Below, piece after piece: positions 42,119-53,678 of a stretch of 64,000 nucleotides of DNA. Positions within the stretch are counted from its first letter, which is position 1. Each line of letters begins with the position of its first letter. Source of the stretch: Chaetoderma sp. LZ-2023a (Eukaryota > Mollusca > Caudofoveata > Chaetodermatida > Chaetodermatidae); NCBI GenBank assembly GCA_034401795.1, contig CM067373.1:94021112-94085111 (forward strand), given 5' to 3'. Position numbers and translations under genes: made by a program. The notes below the pieces were generated by a model. The model saw only the letters and a list, made by a program, of their open reading frames with translations. It was not told the origin of the DNA and made no database searches.

Positions 42119-42977
42119 TGGATTCCTCCGTTACGTATATCATATAGGAAATCGTAGAGAACCATAAAAGCAACCTTTGAGTCGTAGTTTGTTAGTTTAC
42201 TATGACTGTATCGAAGGGTACGGCCATTTTGCCACACCCGCACACCCTCCTCCACCCCGCCCCCCAACCCCTCCCCCCTCCCTACTCCTTAATAGTGTCG
42301 GCTTCGTTATGCTGTCATACGCGTAAATCTAACCCATCAAAAAGCATTTCCGTGACGAGATGTAGGCTTACGTCACTTTGATTGTGATGCCAGCTAACAA
42401 GTGACGTAATTTATCATGACGTCAGATACTTGAGTAACTGATCGGCTTCCTCCATTACTTGGTCATTCCACATTAATTCTTCTGTCTTTGAAATAGTATG
42501 CTGGGATAAGGTAATAAGATACAATATTTTATAAGCATGTGCGCTGTACAGAGATAGGCACATTTATAAAACACGGGGACAAAGGTTCACGATAAAGACG
42601 CACTATATCAAAATATATAGCTGGGTTTTCAAAGGGCATATGACAAGCACTCACTCATACACGGACGCACACGCATACAACTATATAGCCAAACATACTG
42701 TCGCCATTCGTCTGTTACGCAATCATATTACGGCGCGTGAACGTGACTAAGGTTGTTAGTAAATACATCGGGTATTTATCGACAGAAAATATCACGTAAA
42801 TGTAAAGGTATACCAGTTCAAATTTCCGTATAGTCATTCAAATCTATTAAGCGCGACCGGCCTAACGGTAGTTCACACCCCCCCCCCCCCCCAAAGGGTT
42901 ATCCCTCCCCTTGTGGATTGGAACAGGGGACAGAACGAGTCCGTTAACTCTCCATTTCCATAAAACTAAGACTTATA
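42119..42977. other. Spacer with A' CRE-end fragment and C15 run
   Basis: CAAGTGACGTAATTTATCAT, GACGTCAGATACTTGAGTAA and GGCTTCCTCCATTA (about 42395-42464) are an A'-type terminal fragment. C15 at 42878-42892. No gene. Confidence 0.5.
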
Positions 42978-43325
42978 TTAACCGCTCTCGTGTCAACAGC
43001 GCCTCTAAGCGCTCAAAATACTACTTGATATATCAATTAAACATTATGATGGTCAATATTTTTCAAGATTTTAAGACTTTTTTGGTAAATTTAGCACTGA
43101 ATATTTTTCGCCGGCTTGACCGTTAAAGGGGTAATGGTAAAGAAAATTAGAGTTTTTACTTATTAGTGTCTATCTGTTTGCAGAGAGAAGAGTATTTCTT
43201 GAAAATTTACAACTGGAATTCTACTGGTAAATATAAAAAAATACTGTTCTCTAGGGCTTTCAAATAGCCATGTCTGAAAACCACTGCAAAGTTGATTTTG
43301 GTCAGATTGACCATTAAAGGGTTAA
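42978..43325. mobile_element. D+B composite, copy 2
   Basis: TTAACCGCTCTCGTGTCAAC, CAGCGCCTCTAAGCGCTCAA, an internal GACCGTTAAAGGGGTAA at about 43115-43131, then a B part lacking its stem tip (TTACAACTGGAATTCTACTG). It ends GACCATTAAAGGGTTAA. Confidence 0.7.
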
Positions 43326-43440
43326 GTTAACAACTTTTTAACTTTACTGAATACATTAATAGCCTCTAAAAGCATACAATTTAAAAAAAATTATTTTGAA
43401 GCAGTTTAGCGTGAATATGTGACTTTAATACTCAAGCTCA
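43326..43440. mobile_element. Family H fragment
   Basis: GCCTCTAAAAGCATACAATT, TATTTTGAAGCAGTTTAGCG, TGAATATGTGACTTTAA: a right arm only. Possible further H traces occur at 44520-44640. Confidence 0.5.
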
Positions 43441-44034
43441 CCAAACTGAATTCGACAAGTGGTCTTGAAAAACTCCGATTTGCAGAACAAGAGCAGACGT
43501 TTCTAAATTTGCGACTGGAATGATTGGCTCGATCACAGAACCAGTCAGTCCAGTGATAACCTTTCAAAAATAATCATCGTGAGGTCTCCAAACGGACCTT
43601 TCCAGTTTTATCTATGCACTGTCCATCTCTAGCTAACCTAAGCTAAGCTAAGCTCTACCCACACCTCGCTCGCGTTGAGATCTATCGATCGCTGCTCTCC
43701 CTGACTATCTATTTCGAGAAAAATATACAGGTATGCTGTTGAATATTTTGATACTAATTTGACTGAGTGCTGTTTCTTCATAGCGCCCAGTCAAATTAGT
43801 TTCAAAATATTCGACAACATGTTGATTAAATAGTAAAGACATACAGTTCGTACAACGTGTCGGACTATTAAGCGTTTAATACGGACTAAATTTAGTCATT
43901 CATCCCGTAACTGATTATGACGTCACCTTACACGTCACGTAGTTGATTATGGCGTCATATGATGGATGGGTAAACTAGAAAGATCCATTGACATTTTCTA
44001 TGAGATTAAAAAATGTTTTGAGGATTGAATGGTT
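43441..44034 (+). mobile_element. MITE family B, copy 15, split by A copy 18
   Basis: Left part 43441-43589: CAAGTGGTCTTGAAAAACTC, GGAATGATTGGCTCGATCAC, ATCGTGAGGTCTCCAAA. Right part from 43988: GACATTTTCTATGAGATTAA and GAGGATTGAATGGTTAA. The two join into a normal B order once the A copy is ignored. Confidence 0.75.
43590..43990 (+). mobile_element. MITE family A, copy 18, nested in B
   Basis: AACGGACCTTTCCAGTTTTA left, AAACTAGAAAGATCCATTG right. AGCTAA is repeated (CTAACCTAAGCTAAGCTAAG), an internal slippage. Apex shortened (GCTGTTTCTTCATAGCGCCC). Confidence 0.9.
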
Positions 44035-44097
44035 AATATTTGCATTCACTAGCATGAAAAAACCACGAGCATCGGCATTGTAGACTAGTCTTTCTTC

Positions 44098-44366
44098 AGT
44101 TTATCACTGTTTTCATTATAGTTATTACTAGTTTATTATTATGATTACTATTTTCGTTATGAAAATTACTGTTTTCAATATGATTAGTGCTGTTTTCATT
44201 ATGGACATTACTGCTTTCATTATGATCATTGCTGTTTTCATTATGATTATTCCTGTTTTCATGATGATTTTTACTGTTTTCATTATGAATATTACAGTTT
44301 TCATTATGATTATTACTGTTTTCATAATGAGTATTACTGTTTTCATTATGACCATTGCTGTTTTCA
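44098..44366. repeat. 21-bp minisatellite, about 12-13 units
   Basis: Unit close to GTTTTCATTATGATTATTACT with changes at the last six bases. Because 21 is divisible by three and the unit lacks stops, frames stay open on both strands (Asn/His/Glu repeats one way, Ile/Met/Thr/Val the other). I treat these as by-products, not genes. Confidence 0.92.
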
Positions 44367-44781
44367 CGTTTTATATCAGAGGCTCTATATAACCTGATAA
44401 TCTCCCAATATGCAGCTATATCCTCTGGAAGATTTATCAGCAATATGTCTTTATCTTTCTCCTAGTCAAGATATATTAGAATGATGTGTGTCTAAATGCT
44501 TTTTATAGGATTGTCTATTGAGATCATTAACGATTAGGCCCTACATATTTTCCATAGGCATTCACACCAAAATTCAGTAAGCATACAACTAATGGCAGTG
44601 GACACATATTATACTTATCACATTTCCTATGTTAAGAAGTTATTCAATTGATTGGCTGGGACACGGATGTCTACAATCTTAATGAAGTTCGAAATGACAA
44701 ATGCATTTCTACTTCTGTAGATTCTACTCTTGACATATCTCATATCGACCAGCTGGGGTTTTCTATCCGCATTGTCTTGTC
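44367..44781. other. Spacer with weak H-like traces
   Basis: No gene; AGGCATTCACACCAAAATTC near 44557 resembles an H end. Confidence 0.35.
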
Positions 44782-45049
44782 AATTCAACTTTCCAGAGTA
44801 TCCATCCATCATCTGACCTCGTATGACGTCATGATCAGCTCAGCGCGTGTATGATGACGTCACAATCATTACTTCACAAAGGGTTCCATATAGACCGTCA
44901 TCAAATCTCAAATATTCCGACACGTTGTATGAAGTGTTGTCTTTGTAATTCTTTGCTGTGTATTTTTTTGGAAATTGATAGATAGGGTGTTCAGAGATCG
45001 ATCGATCCCAACACGAGCGAGGCATAGCTAAAACTGGAAAGGTCCATTG
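44782..45049 (-). mobile_element. MITE family A, copy 19, palindrome and box deleted
   Basis: AATTCAACTTTCCAGAGTAT left, AAACTGGAAAGGTCCATTGG right. TTTGTAATTCTTTGCT passes straight to GTGTATTTTTTTGGAAATTG. ACGAGCGAGGCATAGC shows a second deletion removing the GTGGAGCTTAGC box. Confidence 0.88.
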
Positions 45050-45430
45050 GGCAAGTTGAATGGTATTTAAAGTTCATATCCATGCTCAGCCATACAGACA
45101 AGGGAATAGCTCAGACCATTATGAATTTTATCCAGGAGAAAATAGGCATTGCAGATTACTGCGCCAGAAAGTTGAGCTGATGCTGTGGCATTGTTTGGGC
45201 TAATAACATTACTCATCGCTGGAGAAGACACGGTGAATCGTTGAAAAATAAATATTGCATGGGCAAAGGTTTATTGGACACATCTTGGTCAACACTGATT
45301 AAGGATACAGTGAGCATCTCACCATGTTAGAGGAGTTGTCAGCAGATTGTTGACAAACTGCGAAAAATAGGGATGAAACATCTGTATTTGTTCGACAGTT
45401 GGAACAAGTTGAGACAGCCATTTTGCTGCA
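45050..45430. other. No recognised feature
   Basis: Spacer, no gene. Confidence 0.4.
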
Positions 45431-45431
45431 A

Positions 45432-45694
45432 ATGTAAGTTGTTGAATATTTTGAAACTAATTTGACTGGGTGCTTTCGCTGCCTATGGCAAATTAGTTTC
45501 ATCTCATTTACATATTCAACAGAATATTTATTAAATATTGAAGACATACAATTCGTGCACTTGACGAACTATTCAATATTTATGAACCATCTAGATATAT
45601 CATTAATTTTGACTGTAACGTCAGCATGCACGTGATGTAATTCGTTATGACGTCATATGCCTATATTTGGGCGACAGATCGAATCTCTCCATTA
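45432..45694 (+). mobile_element. Family A' fragment, palindrome plus CRE end
   Basis: GTTGAATATTTTGAAACTAA, GCTGCCTATGGC, a worn right arm, ACATACAATTCGTGCACTTG, GTAACGTCAGCATGCACGTG, TTATGACGTCATATG, ATCGAATCTCTCCATTA. Confidence 0.75.
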
Positions 45695-46189
45695 TTACGT
45701 GTTTAGCTATTTTTCACATTGATCAAGGTCCATGCATTCAGCGGAATATAAACACTATTATCACTCAGAATGCAGGCTTTAGCTCATCTGAATAAACTTA
45801 TACATTAGACGAGGTTACATCTTGATGTTAGCGTTAGTGTGACTAGAAGTGCGACTAAGCTGGTACCCGAATCCAATTGCTCATAATCACAATAGTGGAG
45901 CCGGTAGAGGCTACAGAATCCACGGCGCTGATTGGCTAATTTTGATAAGCCGCATACGCGTAAGACCGAATATTTCTATTGGTTGTCAATCTTTAGCCCG
46001 GGGAAACCCAAAAACAAATGAGTGACATGTAAAATACCTATGTTTACATTTTAATCAGCTGATTATAAATACGGCAATAGACCTTACATCGTGTAAAACG
46101 CCAATTATTCAGTGTCTAGTCCATCTTATGAAATGCAAACAAACATTGTTTGGCACAATTTTGTACTAATATGTAACTTATTTATGAAC
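45695..46189. other. No recognised feature
   Basis: Spacer, no gene. Confidence 0.4.
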
Positions 46190-46410
46190 TGGACTGTAGT
46201 GCTACTGTATTGTAGGCTGTTGTTATTCTGGAGGGAGGTTGGAGAGGGGCGGGGTGTGGTGGGGAGGAGAGATATCAGTCTTCCACTGTTGTAGGTTGTT
46301 GATTTTTTTTCATCTGTGCATTTACCTAGTTTGTCAAGGGGCCTTTGGTGGATGCCTGTTTTGAACTGTTAAATTATTTATCTATATGAAAATAAAGAAT
46401 CTTGAATCTA
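46190..46410 (+). mobile_element. Possible retroposon 3' end or host 3' UTR
   Basis: GGCCTTTGGTGGATGCCTGT, then TATATGAAAATAAAGAATCT and TGAATCTAG. AATAAA at 46391 is followed by an AATCTTGAATC repeat tail, as in CR1-like 3' ends. A host 3' UTR is the alternative. No coding sequence is attached. Confidence 0.4.
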
Positions 46411-46516
46411 GTTAAAACACAATATTCAACATAATATTTCTTTCATCCAGAATAATTAGTTTAGCCTGATATTCAGAGTTCATAGCCTGATATTCAGAGT
46501 TCAAAGTGTTAACCAT

Positions 46517-46680
46517 TTAACCCTCATAGCCCAGAAATGACAAATTCTTTATGATGTACAGTAATGAATATTCTATTGAGTATTTTGAAACTAATTTGAC
46601 TGAGCTGCTGCTGCCATAGATTCAAAATAGTTAACCGGTTTCCTGTATAGGTGTCTTGAAATTGAGACATTGAGGGTTAA
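46517..46680. mobile_element. TTAA-bounded element carrying the palindrome core
   Basis: TTAACCCTCATAGCCC left and GACATTGAGGGTTAA right: TTAA plus CCCTCA inverted ends. The interior contains TTTTGAAACTAATTTGACTG, a shortened GCTGCTGCTGCC apex and CCTGTATAGGTGTCTTGAAA. B-like termini with an A-like core. Confidence 0.72.
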
Positions 46681-46809
46681 ACTGGTATTACTATCTATCA
46701 GCCCAAAATGTCCATGTACCTTGTGCAACCAACAACCTCGTGTTACCATGAGGAATATGTTGTATGGTTTTTGGGTTTTGAAAGAGTTAATGACTTGAAT
46801 ATAATCAAT

Positions 46810-46985
46810 TAATCACCGAACCAGCCAAAATATCTTCTGCCGTGGACATCTTAAAAAACAGCTCTGTACTCCAAGAGAATATTTTTGAAAGTTTAACACT
46901 TAGTGGCTGGTGCGACAGCAGAATTAGTCATTACAGGTGTAAACTTGAAAAAAGTCTCCTCATGGCCTGTAAAAGAACAAACAGG
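46810..46985 (+). mobile_element. Family B copy 16, diverged
   Basis: CAGCCAAAATATCTTCTGCC, TCCAAGAGAATATTTTTGAA, AACACTTAGTGGCTGGTGC, GTCTCCTCATGGCCTGTAAA. Confidence 0.6.
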
Positions 46986-48085
46986 TGCGATTTCATTATT
47001 CCAGCATTCTTTCAAAAAGTGTGGGGATAGAAAATCTGCTGTCCAAGAAGTAAATCACAACTTATTTCACTGGAATGAAAAATCTTATATAAGATTTCAA
47101 TGATCAGCTGGAAAATCAGGAAATCTGAGCAATCTATTTCATGATGTACCCATGTACTCAATGAGAAAATGCTGTAACACAAAACAATAATGACTTTTCG
47201 GTGACATGGTCATGTTTGACATTTAGTAACACATCCCTCTGAGGTGAGAACCCTCATCTGAAAAAAAATATATCAAATTAATAAAACCAGTGGAAACAAT
47301 ATTCAGTTTCACTCTGTATGACAATGACAGTGTACGTGCATGATATTTCAATAGGCAAACTATTTTAAAAACAATTTCACTGAAACCTGCTGTTCCATTG
47401 AGAGGGGCAAACAGCTGTCAAACAGGTTATTTTCAAGATATTCTACAACCTTCGTATCATCTGTCTTAAAAACAGATTTATTTGTAATCAGAGTGATCAA
47501 GACCAAAACACTCCTTGTTTCTTTATTAATTCAGTCAGATTATTTGATTTAAGGATATAGCTGCTCAAATAACTTTCAGACAAATTATTTTCAAAATATT
47601 TAGTTTTCTGCAGATCTCAGTTCTAGCTCACCTGGTCTGTAAAGCCTGAGAGGCCAAATGAGCTTATTCCATGGCAATGTATTTGGTCTAAATAGCTCAA
47701 TAGATAAAACAATAGGCAATATTTGTTTGCGTGTCGTAAAATTTGTTGATAAACCTTTACCATTCTACCCGTAGAAAATTCTGAGTTTGGAAGACAGGCA
47801 GTTACTTGACTATTTGGATCACTAAGTCACACCATCATCCACTTCATACAGAGCTTACTGGCTGAATGTGTTATTATTGATGACCATTCAAATTTAGGAA
47901 AATTTACCGTTTACAATATTTTTAAGAAACTAAGCCAGATTGATCAACTGGTAGATGTTGTTCCCAGATGTGTGAAAAGTCAGCTAAGCTAAAGGAAACT
48001 TGACGTTATCGACCAATCAGATTTGAGCTTTTGTTACATGTATTTGCCTACTTGATGGGTTTGGCAGTGAAAACAGTGATATATA
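46986..48085. other. No recognised gene
   Basis: AT-rich. A half palindrome core (CAGACAAATTATTTTCAAAA) lies at 47578-47605. Confidence 0.4.
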
Positions 48086-48089
48086 CTTT

Positions 48090-49710
48090 TTGATCTTTGA
48101 GCCGGTGTCCATCATCAATTCCTTTCTCTTGCATGGAAATTATCTTTTTTGGATACAAATTCTTTCATTTCTGACTTAAATGGTAATTTTGTTGTCAAAA
48201 TTGTCACAATTGGAACTTAGATATCCACGCTTTGTACAGAAATGTTTGTATTTTCAGCCAAAATGGTCACATTTCTGCATTTGTACCAAGATTTTCATGT
48301 TTCTGAATATAAATTATGCATTTCAGTCCAAAATCTTCATATTTCCTATCAAAATTGTTTCTGTTAATGGTTAAGATTGGTTATAAAAAATGTCATTTTA
48401 CTTAGTGAATGTTCACTTGCAGACCAAGAAAAGTAATTTTTTGAAATTTTAACACTGCAATGAATGACTGACGCAGGCATTACAGTGATAAATTCTTGAA
48501 AATATTCTCAATACCACTGCAAAGGCTGGTTTTCGCTTAATTACCATTAAAGGGTAGGACTCGGCTTTTAGTTGATGAACTTCACAGTGAACATGGCAAT
48601 AATATAGGTTTGGGGCCTGTTGAATAGGAATTTGACATTATTGGTCAGTGGCCATCATCTCATATCCAAGTTTTACCATTTTGGGCCTAAATTCTTAAAT
48701 TTTTTACTTAAAATATTCATGTTTCCTGTTAAAATGTTCATATTTGGAACATAGATATCAATTCTTCATACAGAAATGTGTGTATCTTCAGCCTAAATTG
48801 TCTTACATTTGCATTTTTCACCCATATGTTTTGTTTCTAAACAAAGCAGTTGCTTTTTAGTCAAAATTTTCTTGTTTCCTGTCAAAGACTTTGCACATTT
48901 CTGACCAGAATCTTCACATTTCCAGCTTAAATTTTCAGATTACTGTTCATTTGAAAAATTTTTTCAGCATTTTGAACCCAGATATTCTTATTAACTGTGA
49001 AAATCTATATATTTTTTGGTAAACACTTGCTTATAATCCTAAATTCACAGATTTCAGTACCAAATTTTTGCATTTTCACACATTCTTTCATTTTAGGTCC
49101 AAATTTTCTAATTTGTTGTTAAATTTTAAACACTGGCTGATAATTGATGAAATGGTCCATTACAGATTTAATATTTTGAGCCCAGATACACATATTAACT
49201 GTCAAAATTTATATATTTCTCTAAACTTTTGCTTTTAACACAAAATTTACAAATTTCAGCCAGAAATGTTTGTAATTCAGCACCAACTTCTGCATTTAAG
49301 TACAAATTTCCATGATTCCAGCCATAATATGTGTTTGAAACCCAATTTTAAATGTTTCTTATCCAGATACTGATATTATCCTAGGTGTGTGATACAGGCC
49401 CACCATGCTCATTGTGCCTCTTGGTTCCAAAGTCTACTTTGATCTCTGGTTGTCTAAGTATCATTTGGTTACCCCAAATAAGCAATAATTTAAGTGTGAC
49501 CTGAAATTAATCTGATTTAAACCAAAATGCCCTTGTTTCAGGCTGAAACCTTCTATTTTCATAATACTAGCCTGGATTATTTAAAAACCAGATTTTCATT
49601 TAACTGTCAAAATGTTTACATTTCTGTGTAACTTTGCTATTAATCATGAATTTGCACATTTTAGGTTCAAATATTTGTAATTTCAAACTAAATTTCTGGA
49701 TCATATGTAA
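48090..49710. repeat. Decayed higher-order tandem array, TTTCAG/CAAAAT-rich
   Basis: Phrases such as CATTTCAGCCAAAAT, TTCATATTTCC and AGAAATGTNTGTATNTTCAGCC recur every 20-40 bases. Longer blocks repeat: TACAGAAATGTTTGTATTTTCAG (~48233) against CATACAGAAATGTGTGTATC (~48767). AACCCAGATATTCTTATTAA (~48976) matches GCCCAGATACACATATTAAC (~49179), with a third at ~49590. No ORF of note. Confidence 0.65.
48390..48557 (-). mobile_element. Family B copy 17, inside the decayed array
   Basis: TGTTCACTTGCAGACCAAGA, GCAATGAATGACTGACGCAG, AATACCACTGCAAAGGCTGG and TTACCATTAAAGGGTAGG at the right end. Confidence 0.65.
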
Positions 49711-50600
49711 ATGTTGGAATAATTAACAACTGTAATTTCAACAATAACCTTTCACAGATTACACCAGCTACAGATTACAGGTATTTGATAAAGTAAGCAG
49801 TAAATGTAAGTCCTCTTTTAATATATTTAGATTTGCCACTTGTGAAAGACAAGTGATCCAAATGGATCAATCTGGATTTAGCGTTAATAAATGAGTTACC
49901 GTATCTGTTACTGATCCAAATACCTACATGATCACAAGATCAGTGGTTCATGTGTAGATAATAGTTATTTACCTGGAGAGAATTAACATCAATAATGGTT
50001 TTAATGGTTGGTCAATGGTAAAAATCAGATATTTCCAGCTTAAATTTTCAGATTACTGTTCATTTGAAATTTTTTCCCAGCATTATTGTATGTATTATGG
50101 CAATCATAATGAAGCTGATTTTTAAAAGGAAATTGGCATCCACCATTCTATGATGCCTTATATACACTTTGCCTGGGATGTTTTGGTGGGTGGGGTGAAG
50201 GTGGGGGGGGGGGCAGAGCTCTGGGGTGCGGGTGCCCCTCGTTATCCAAATTTTATTAATCCAATGGTGCAGCAGAAATGTGACCATATGATACAAGCAA
50301 CCTGTCAGATATGTTGACACAAATAATATTATTGTAAGCCTCCACAATTCCAGTAATTTTAATTTCAAAATATTCAACATGTGTTGGAATCATGATACAG
50401 AAAGTAATCAATGTATCAAACTTTCAAAGCTTCGCAGGAAACACTCCTGCTGGAACGATTTTCATTTGCCTCCACCAATTCCGCCCCCCCCCCCCCCCAC
50501 TACACCCCCACCACCCTCAGTGGTAGATGATTTTCAAGGAAATACTGGTATACTTTATTCAATTTGCACAATTAATTCCACAAAATAAACTCTAGAAGAG
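49711..50600. other. Spacer with G11 and C15 runs
   Basis: CCAGCTTAAATTTTCAGATT (50035) repeats 48916 exactly and continues GTTCATTTGAAA. G11 at 50203-50213, C15 at 50484-50498. A half core TTTCAAAATATTCAACATG lies at 50365-50383. No gene. Confidence 0.5.
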
Positions 50601-50884
50601 TCACATAAGAAGTAAATATGTAGCCCACGGCTTCGACCAATCGATGAACGAAAACTGGTAACAAAATCTGGAAATGTGCCTACTTCTATCCTTCAAGAAA
50701 ATAATCTAGATTAATAGCGCGACTTTTTAAATTTTGGACAATAGTCTTTAGTGAAAAAATTACATTTTAGTTATGTAGTGTAACAAAATGAGTAAGATAA
50801 GACCATACTAATACCCGAAGCGATGTCGTTGTACAAGGGTTAAATAGCTGTCATTTCGCTTTGAAGCGTCTGCTGTCGTATGGA

Positions 50885-51125
50885 TTTTCCCTATCTGTGT
50901 AATGACGTCATGTACGTAAATCGCGTACAAAGATGGCAGCCCATACCGGCCCCCATATCCTGAGCCAGAGAATCGCCAGCGAGGGTATGAGGAGTCGGGT
51001 ACCAGCCTAAAGTGCGACGAGCTGGGACACACTTCTGAGTGGTCGAGAGGGGCTCGCGTGACCAGTTATGCCATCTCATTTGCATCTTAGGCCACGCATC
51101 CTGTTTCCACGCCAAAATCATTAAA
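50885..51125 (-). promoter_or_regulatory. GC-richer tract with CRE and octamer motif
   Basis: TAATGACGTCATGTACG at 50902, not part of an A copy, and ATTTGCAT at 51078 (ATGCAAAT on the minus strand) in a CpG-richer island between AT-rich flanks. Short minus-strand frames here (50808-51121) have no recognisable product. It could be a promoter or a remnant of an unknown element. The flanks 50601-50884 and 51126-51538 hold nothing recognised. Confidence 0.25.
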
Positions 51126-51538
51126 AGCTCTCATCTAGTCAGATTTGAGGGGTTTTTTGCGGGGAAAGTGTGTATGACCTAATCTTCCAGCAGTTTGAAT
51201 GCAAACCAATATATCGGCTATGTATTAACCTACATAGTACACCAAATAGTTACACTGGATTAGGCAATGAGAAAGAGGCCTTAGACTTCACCTTGGCGTT
51301 CGCATTAGTGTCAGTACTAGATTTAGTCCTAACACCACCTTAACACTTGCTAATGTTAGTGTTAATATCAGTACCAGTTTTAAAAAAGCATAAGTATTCC
51401 TATCAGCATAAAATAAAATGAATTTAGTGGAAAGGAAGGAAGCATCCGCATACTATTTCATTGACAGATGTAGTCATTTACAGCTATATTTTGTTTAGCG
51501 TTAACACTAACCACTTGTGTCTAACACTGATTTGACAT

Positions 51539-51939
51539 CAATGGACCTTTCCAATTTTAGATTTGCCAGTCCCATATCTAGCTAAGCTCCATCCACATAA
51601 TGCTCATGTTGCGATGGATCGATCCCTGAACTCTCTGACTACCAATTTCCAGAAACCTATATAGGTAAGCTGCTGAATATTTTGAAACTAATCTGACTGG
51701 GTGTTGTTGCTGCCTAACAACAGCGCCCAGTCAAATTAGTTTCAAAATATTCAACAGCATATTTATTAAATAGCAAAAACATACAATTCGTACAACGTGT
51801 CGGACTATTAAGCGTTTAAGACGGGATATAGCGAGTCATTCATGACATCATAATTATGACGTCATCCTCTGCTTTACTTAGCTGATTAAGACATCATATG
51901 ACATCATATGATCGATGAATAAACTTGGAAAGGTCCGTT
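51539..51939 (+). mobile_element. MITE family A, copy 21, near full length
   Basis: CAATGGACCTTTCCAATTTT left, AACTTGGAAAGGTCCGTT right. Apex GTTGCTGCCTAACAACAGCG lost six to eight bases. TGACGTCA at 51868. Confidence 0.9.
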
Positions 51940-52541
51940 CTCGGTGTTAGTGTTAGTCTTTGCTCCGATTAAACAGCAATTCAAAACGGCATTTAATCAT
52001 GCTCCTTTTACCCGCGATATATGCCAATTTTCAAAGGCATTCAGCTTGAAGGGATGAAGCAAAATAAAAGCATCTTCGTTTACGTCCGTGTTCACACAAG
52101 AGATTTAATCCGGAGTAACCCCATATTGAGGAATGGCATTGCGCCAAATTAACTCGGCTAGTCTCCTAAATAGTATGTTTTTGTGACTAATTCTATAACG
52201 TGGTCGAATAAAGTGTCAGATTAATAGATTTATAGCGAATACAATTTTATTTCTGATGACAATGGGCGTTTTCTGTCCATCTGGGCATACCAGTCTGCAT
52301 GCCCATAGCGCCCCAATATTTACCTCAGATACTTGTGAGTGGTGTCACGCGTTAGTGTAAACACTATCAGTGTCTCAATTGTCTCAATTTCAAGACAACT
52401 CTGCAGGAAGGCTGCTGATATATTTTGGAACTATTTGACTGGAATCAGCTGCTGCCATGGGTCATCCAGATAAAAGGAGATGTGGGTTTGTAATGGTTAA
52501 AGACTTAATGTTGTTATTTTGGGTTTCAATTCAATTCCAAC
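51940..52541. other. Spacer with a family C copy and half a palindrome core
   Basis: C copy 4 at 52086-52163: CGTGTTCACACAAGAGATTT, CCCCATATTGAGGAATGGC, AATTAACTCGGCTAG, both arms worn. Half a palindrome core, ATATTTTGGAACTATTTGAC, lies at 52418-52460. Confidence 0.55.
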
Positions 52542-53270
52542 TGACAATGGAGGAATCCGATCTGTCACTCAATTATATGACGTCATTCTAAATTACGTCA
52601 TATATTCAGAGAATCACGATGGCGTCATCACAATCAAATTTCCCATAATACCATGGGAGCGACGACATTTTGGAATGGCCAATTTAACATTCCAAGCATT
52701 GGGCGATAAAACCTTAATTAAATCTTCTTTACTATCTTGCAAAGTTCACTCATGATGTGATGTTTTCTGAACTTGGCGGGGTTACTACAGATTCTCAGAC
52801 TTATGATTTTAGGGTTTGAAAATGTAAACGATGAGTTGCTATGGGCAGTCCTCTTTAGCATGTAGTAAGGTTGCCCCAACTTCAATGGCGGCCGATCTCA
52901 AGATGCCCGGATGTGCAAAACTATGAATAGCCTGACGTCAAAATACATTGCAACGTATCTGGCTTCATCATGAACATCGAAATGTTTGTCAATTGTACGA
53001 ATTGTATATCGTTGATGGATCTACTCTTTAATGAATATTTTGTTGAATTCTTTGTAACTAATTTGACTGGACGCTGTTGATGCCATATGCAACATCAGCC
53101 TCAGCCAAATTAGTTTCAAAATATACAACAGCTTACCTGTATAGTCACCTTGAAATTTGGATTCTGGGAATCAGGAGTCAAACGTATATAAGTTAATTCC
53201 AACATGTTTAATAGGTGGGCGGGGCGTTGCTACAAATGGGCGGGTCATGCGTAGAAATGGATGCCCCCAA
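52542..53270 (-). mobile_element. Family A' copy, apparently split by ~350 bases
   Basis: CRE end: AATGGAGGAATCCGATCTGT, TATATGACGTCATTCTAAAT (52542-52630). Body and box end: TACGAATTGTATATCG, AACTAATTTGACTGGACGC, CACCTTGAAATTTGGATTCT, GGCGGGTCATGCGTAGAAAT (52990-53270). The intervening sequence is unassigned. One interrupted copy or two neighbouring fragments. Confidence 0.6.
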
Positions 53271-53296
53271 TTAATTGTTTCTTACTATAATTGTTA

Positions 53297-53613
53297 TAAT
53301 GGACCTTTCCAAGTTTATCCATCCATCATATTACGTCATAATCAACTACGTGACGTGTAGGATGACCTCATAATCATGACGTCATGAATGATTCGTAATA
53401 GTCAGACACGTTGTACGAATTGTATGTCTTTACCATTTAATAAACATTCTGCTAAATATTTTGAAACTAATTTGACTGGACGCTGTTGCAGCTTACCTGT
53501 ATAGTTTTCTGTGACTTGATAGTTAAGGGATCGATCGATCACAACACGAGCGATGTGTGGGTGGAGCTTAGCTGGTGACGGGCGGGGCATGGCTAAAACT
53601 TGAACGGTCCATT
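53297..53613 (-). mobile_element. MITE family A, copy 24, one stem arm lost
   Basis: TAATGGACCTTTCCAAGTTT left, AACTTGAACGGTCCATTA right. GACTGGACGCTGTTG passes directly to CAGCTTACCTGTATAG. Flanked by TA on both sides, a possible target duplication. Confidence 0.9.
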
Positions 53614-53678
53614 AGAACTGTAACTCAATGCGAAACTTTAATAAACCTCCAACTTTATGACAAATTTGCGTCGCAGCA

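Noticed and set aside
44096..44443. Asn/His/Glu-repeat ORF and two overlapping repeat ORFs
   Set aside because: By-product of a 21-bp stop-free minisatellite.
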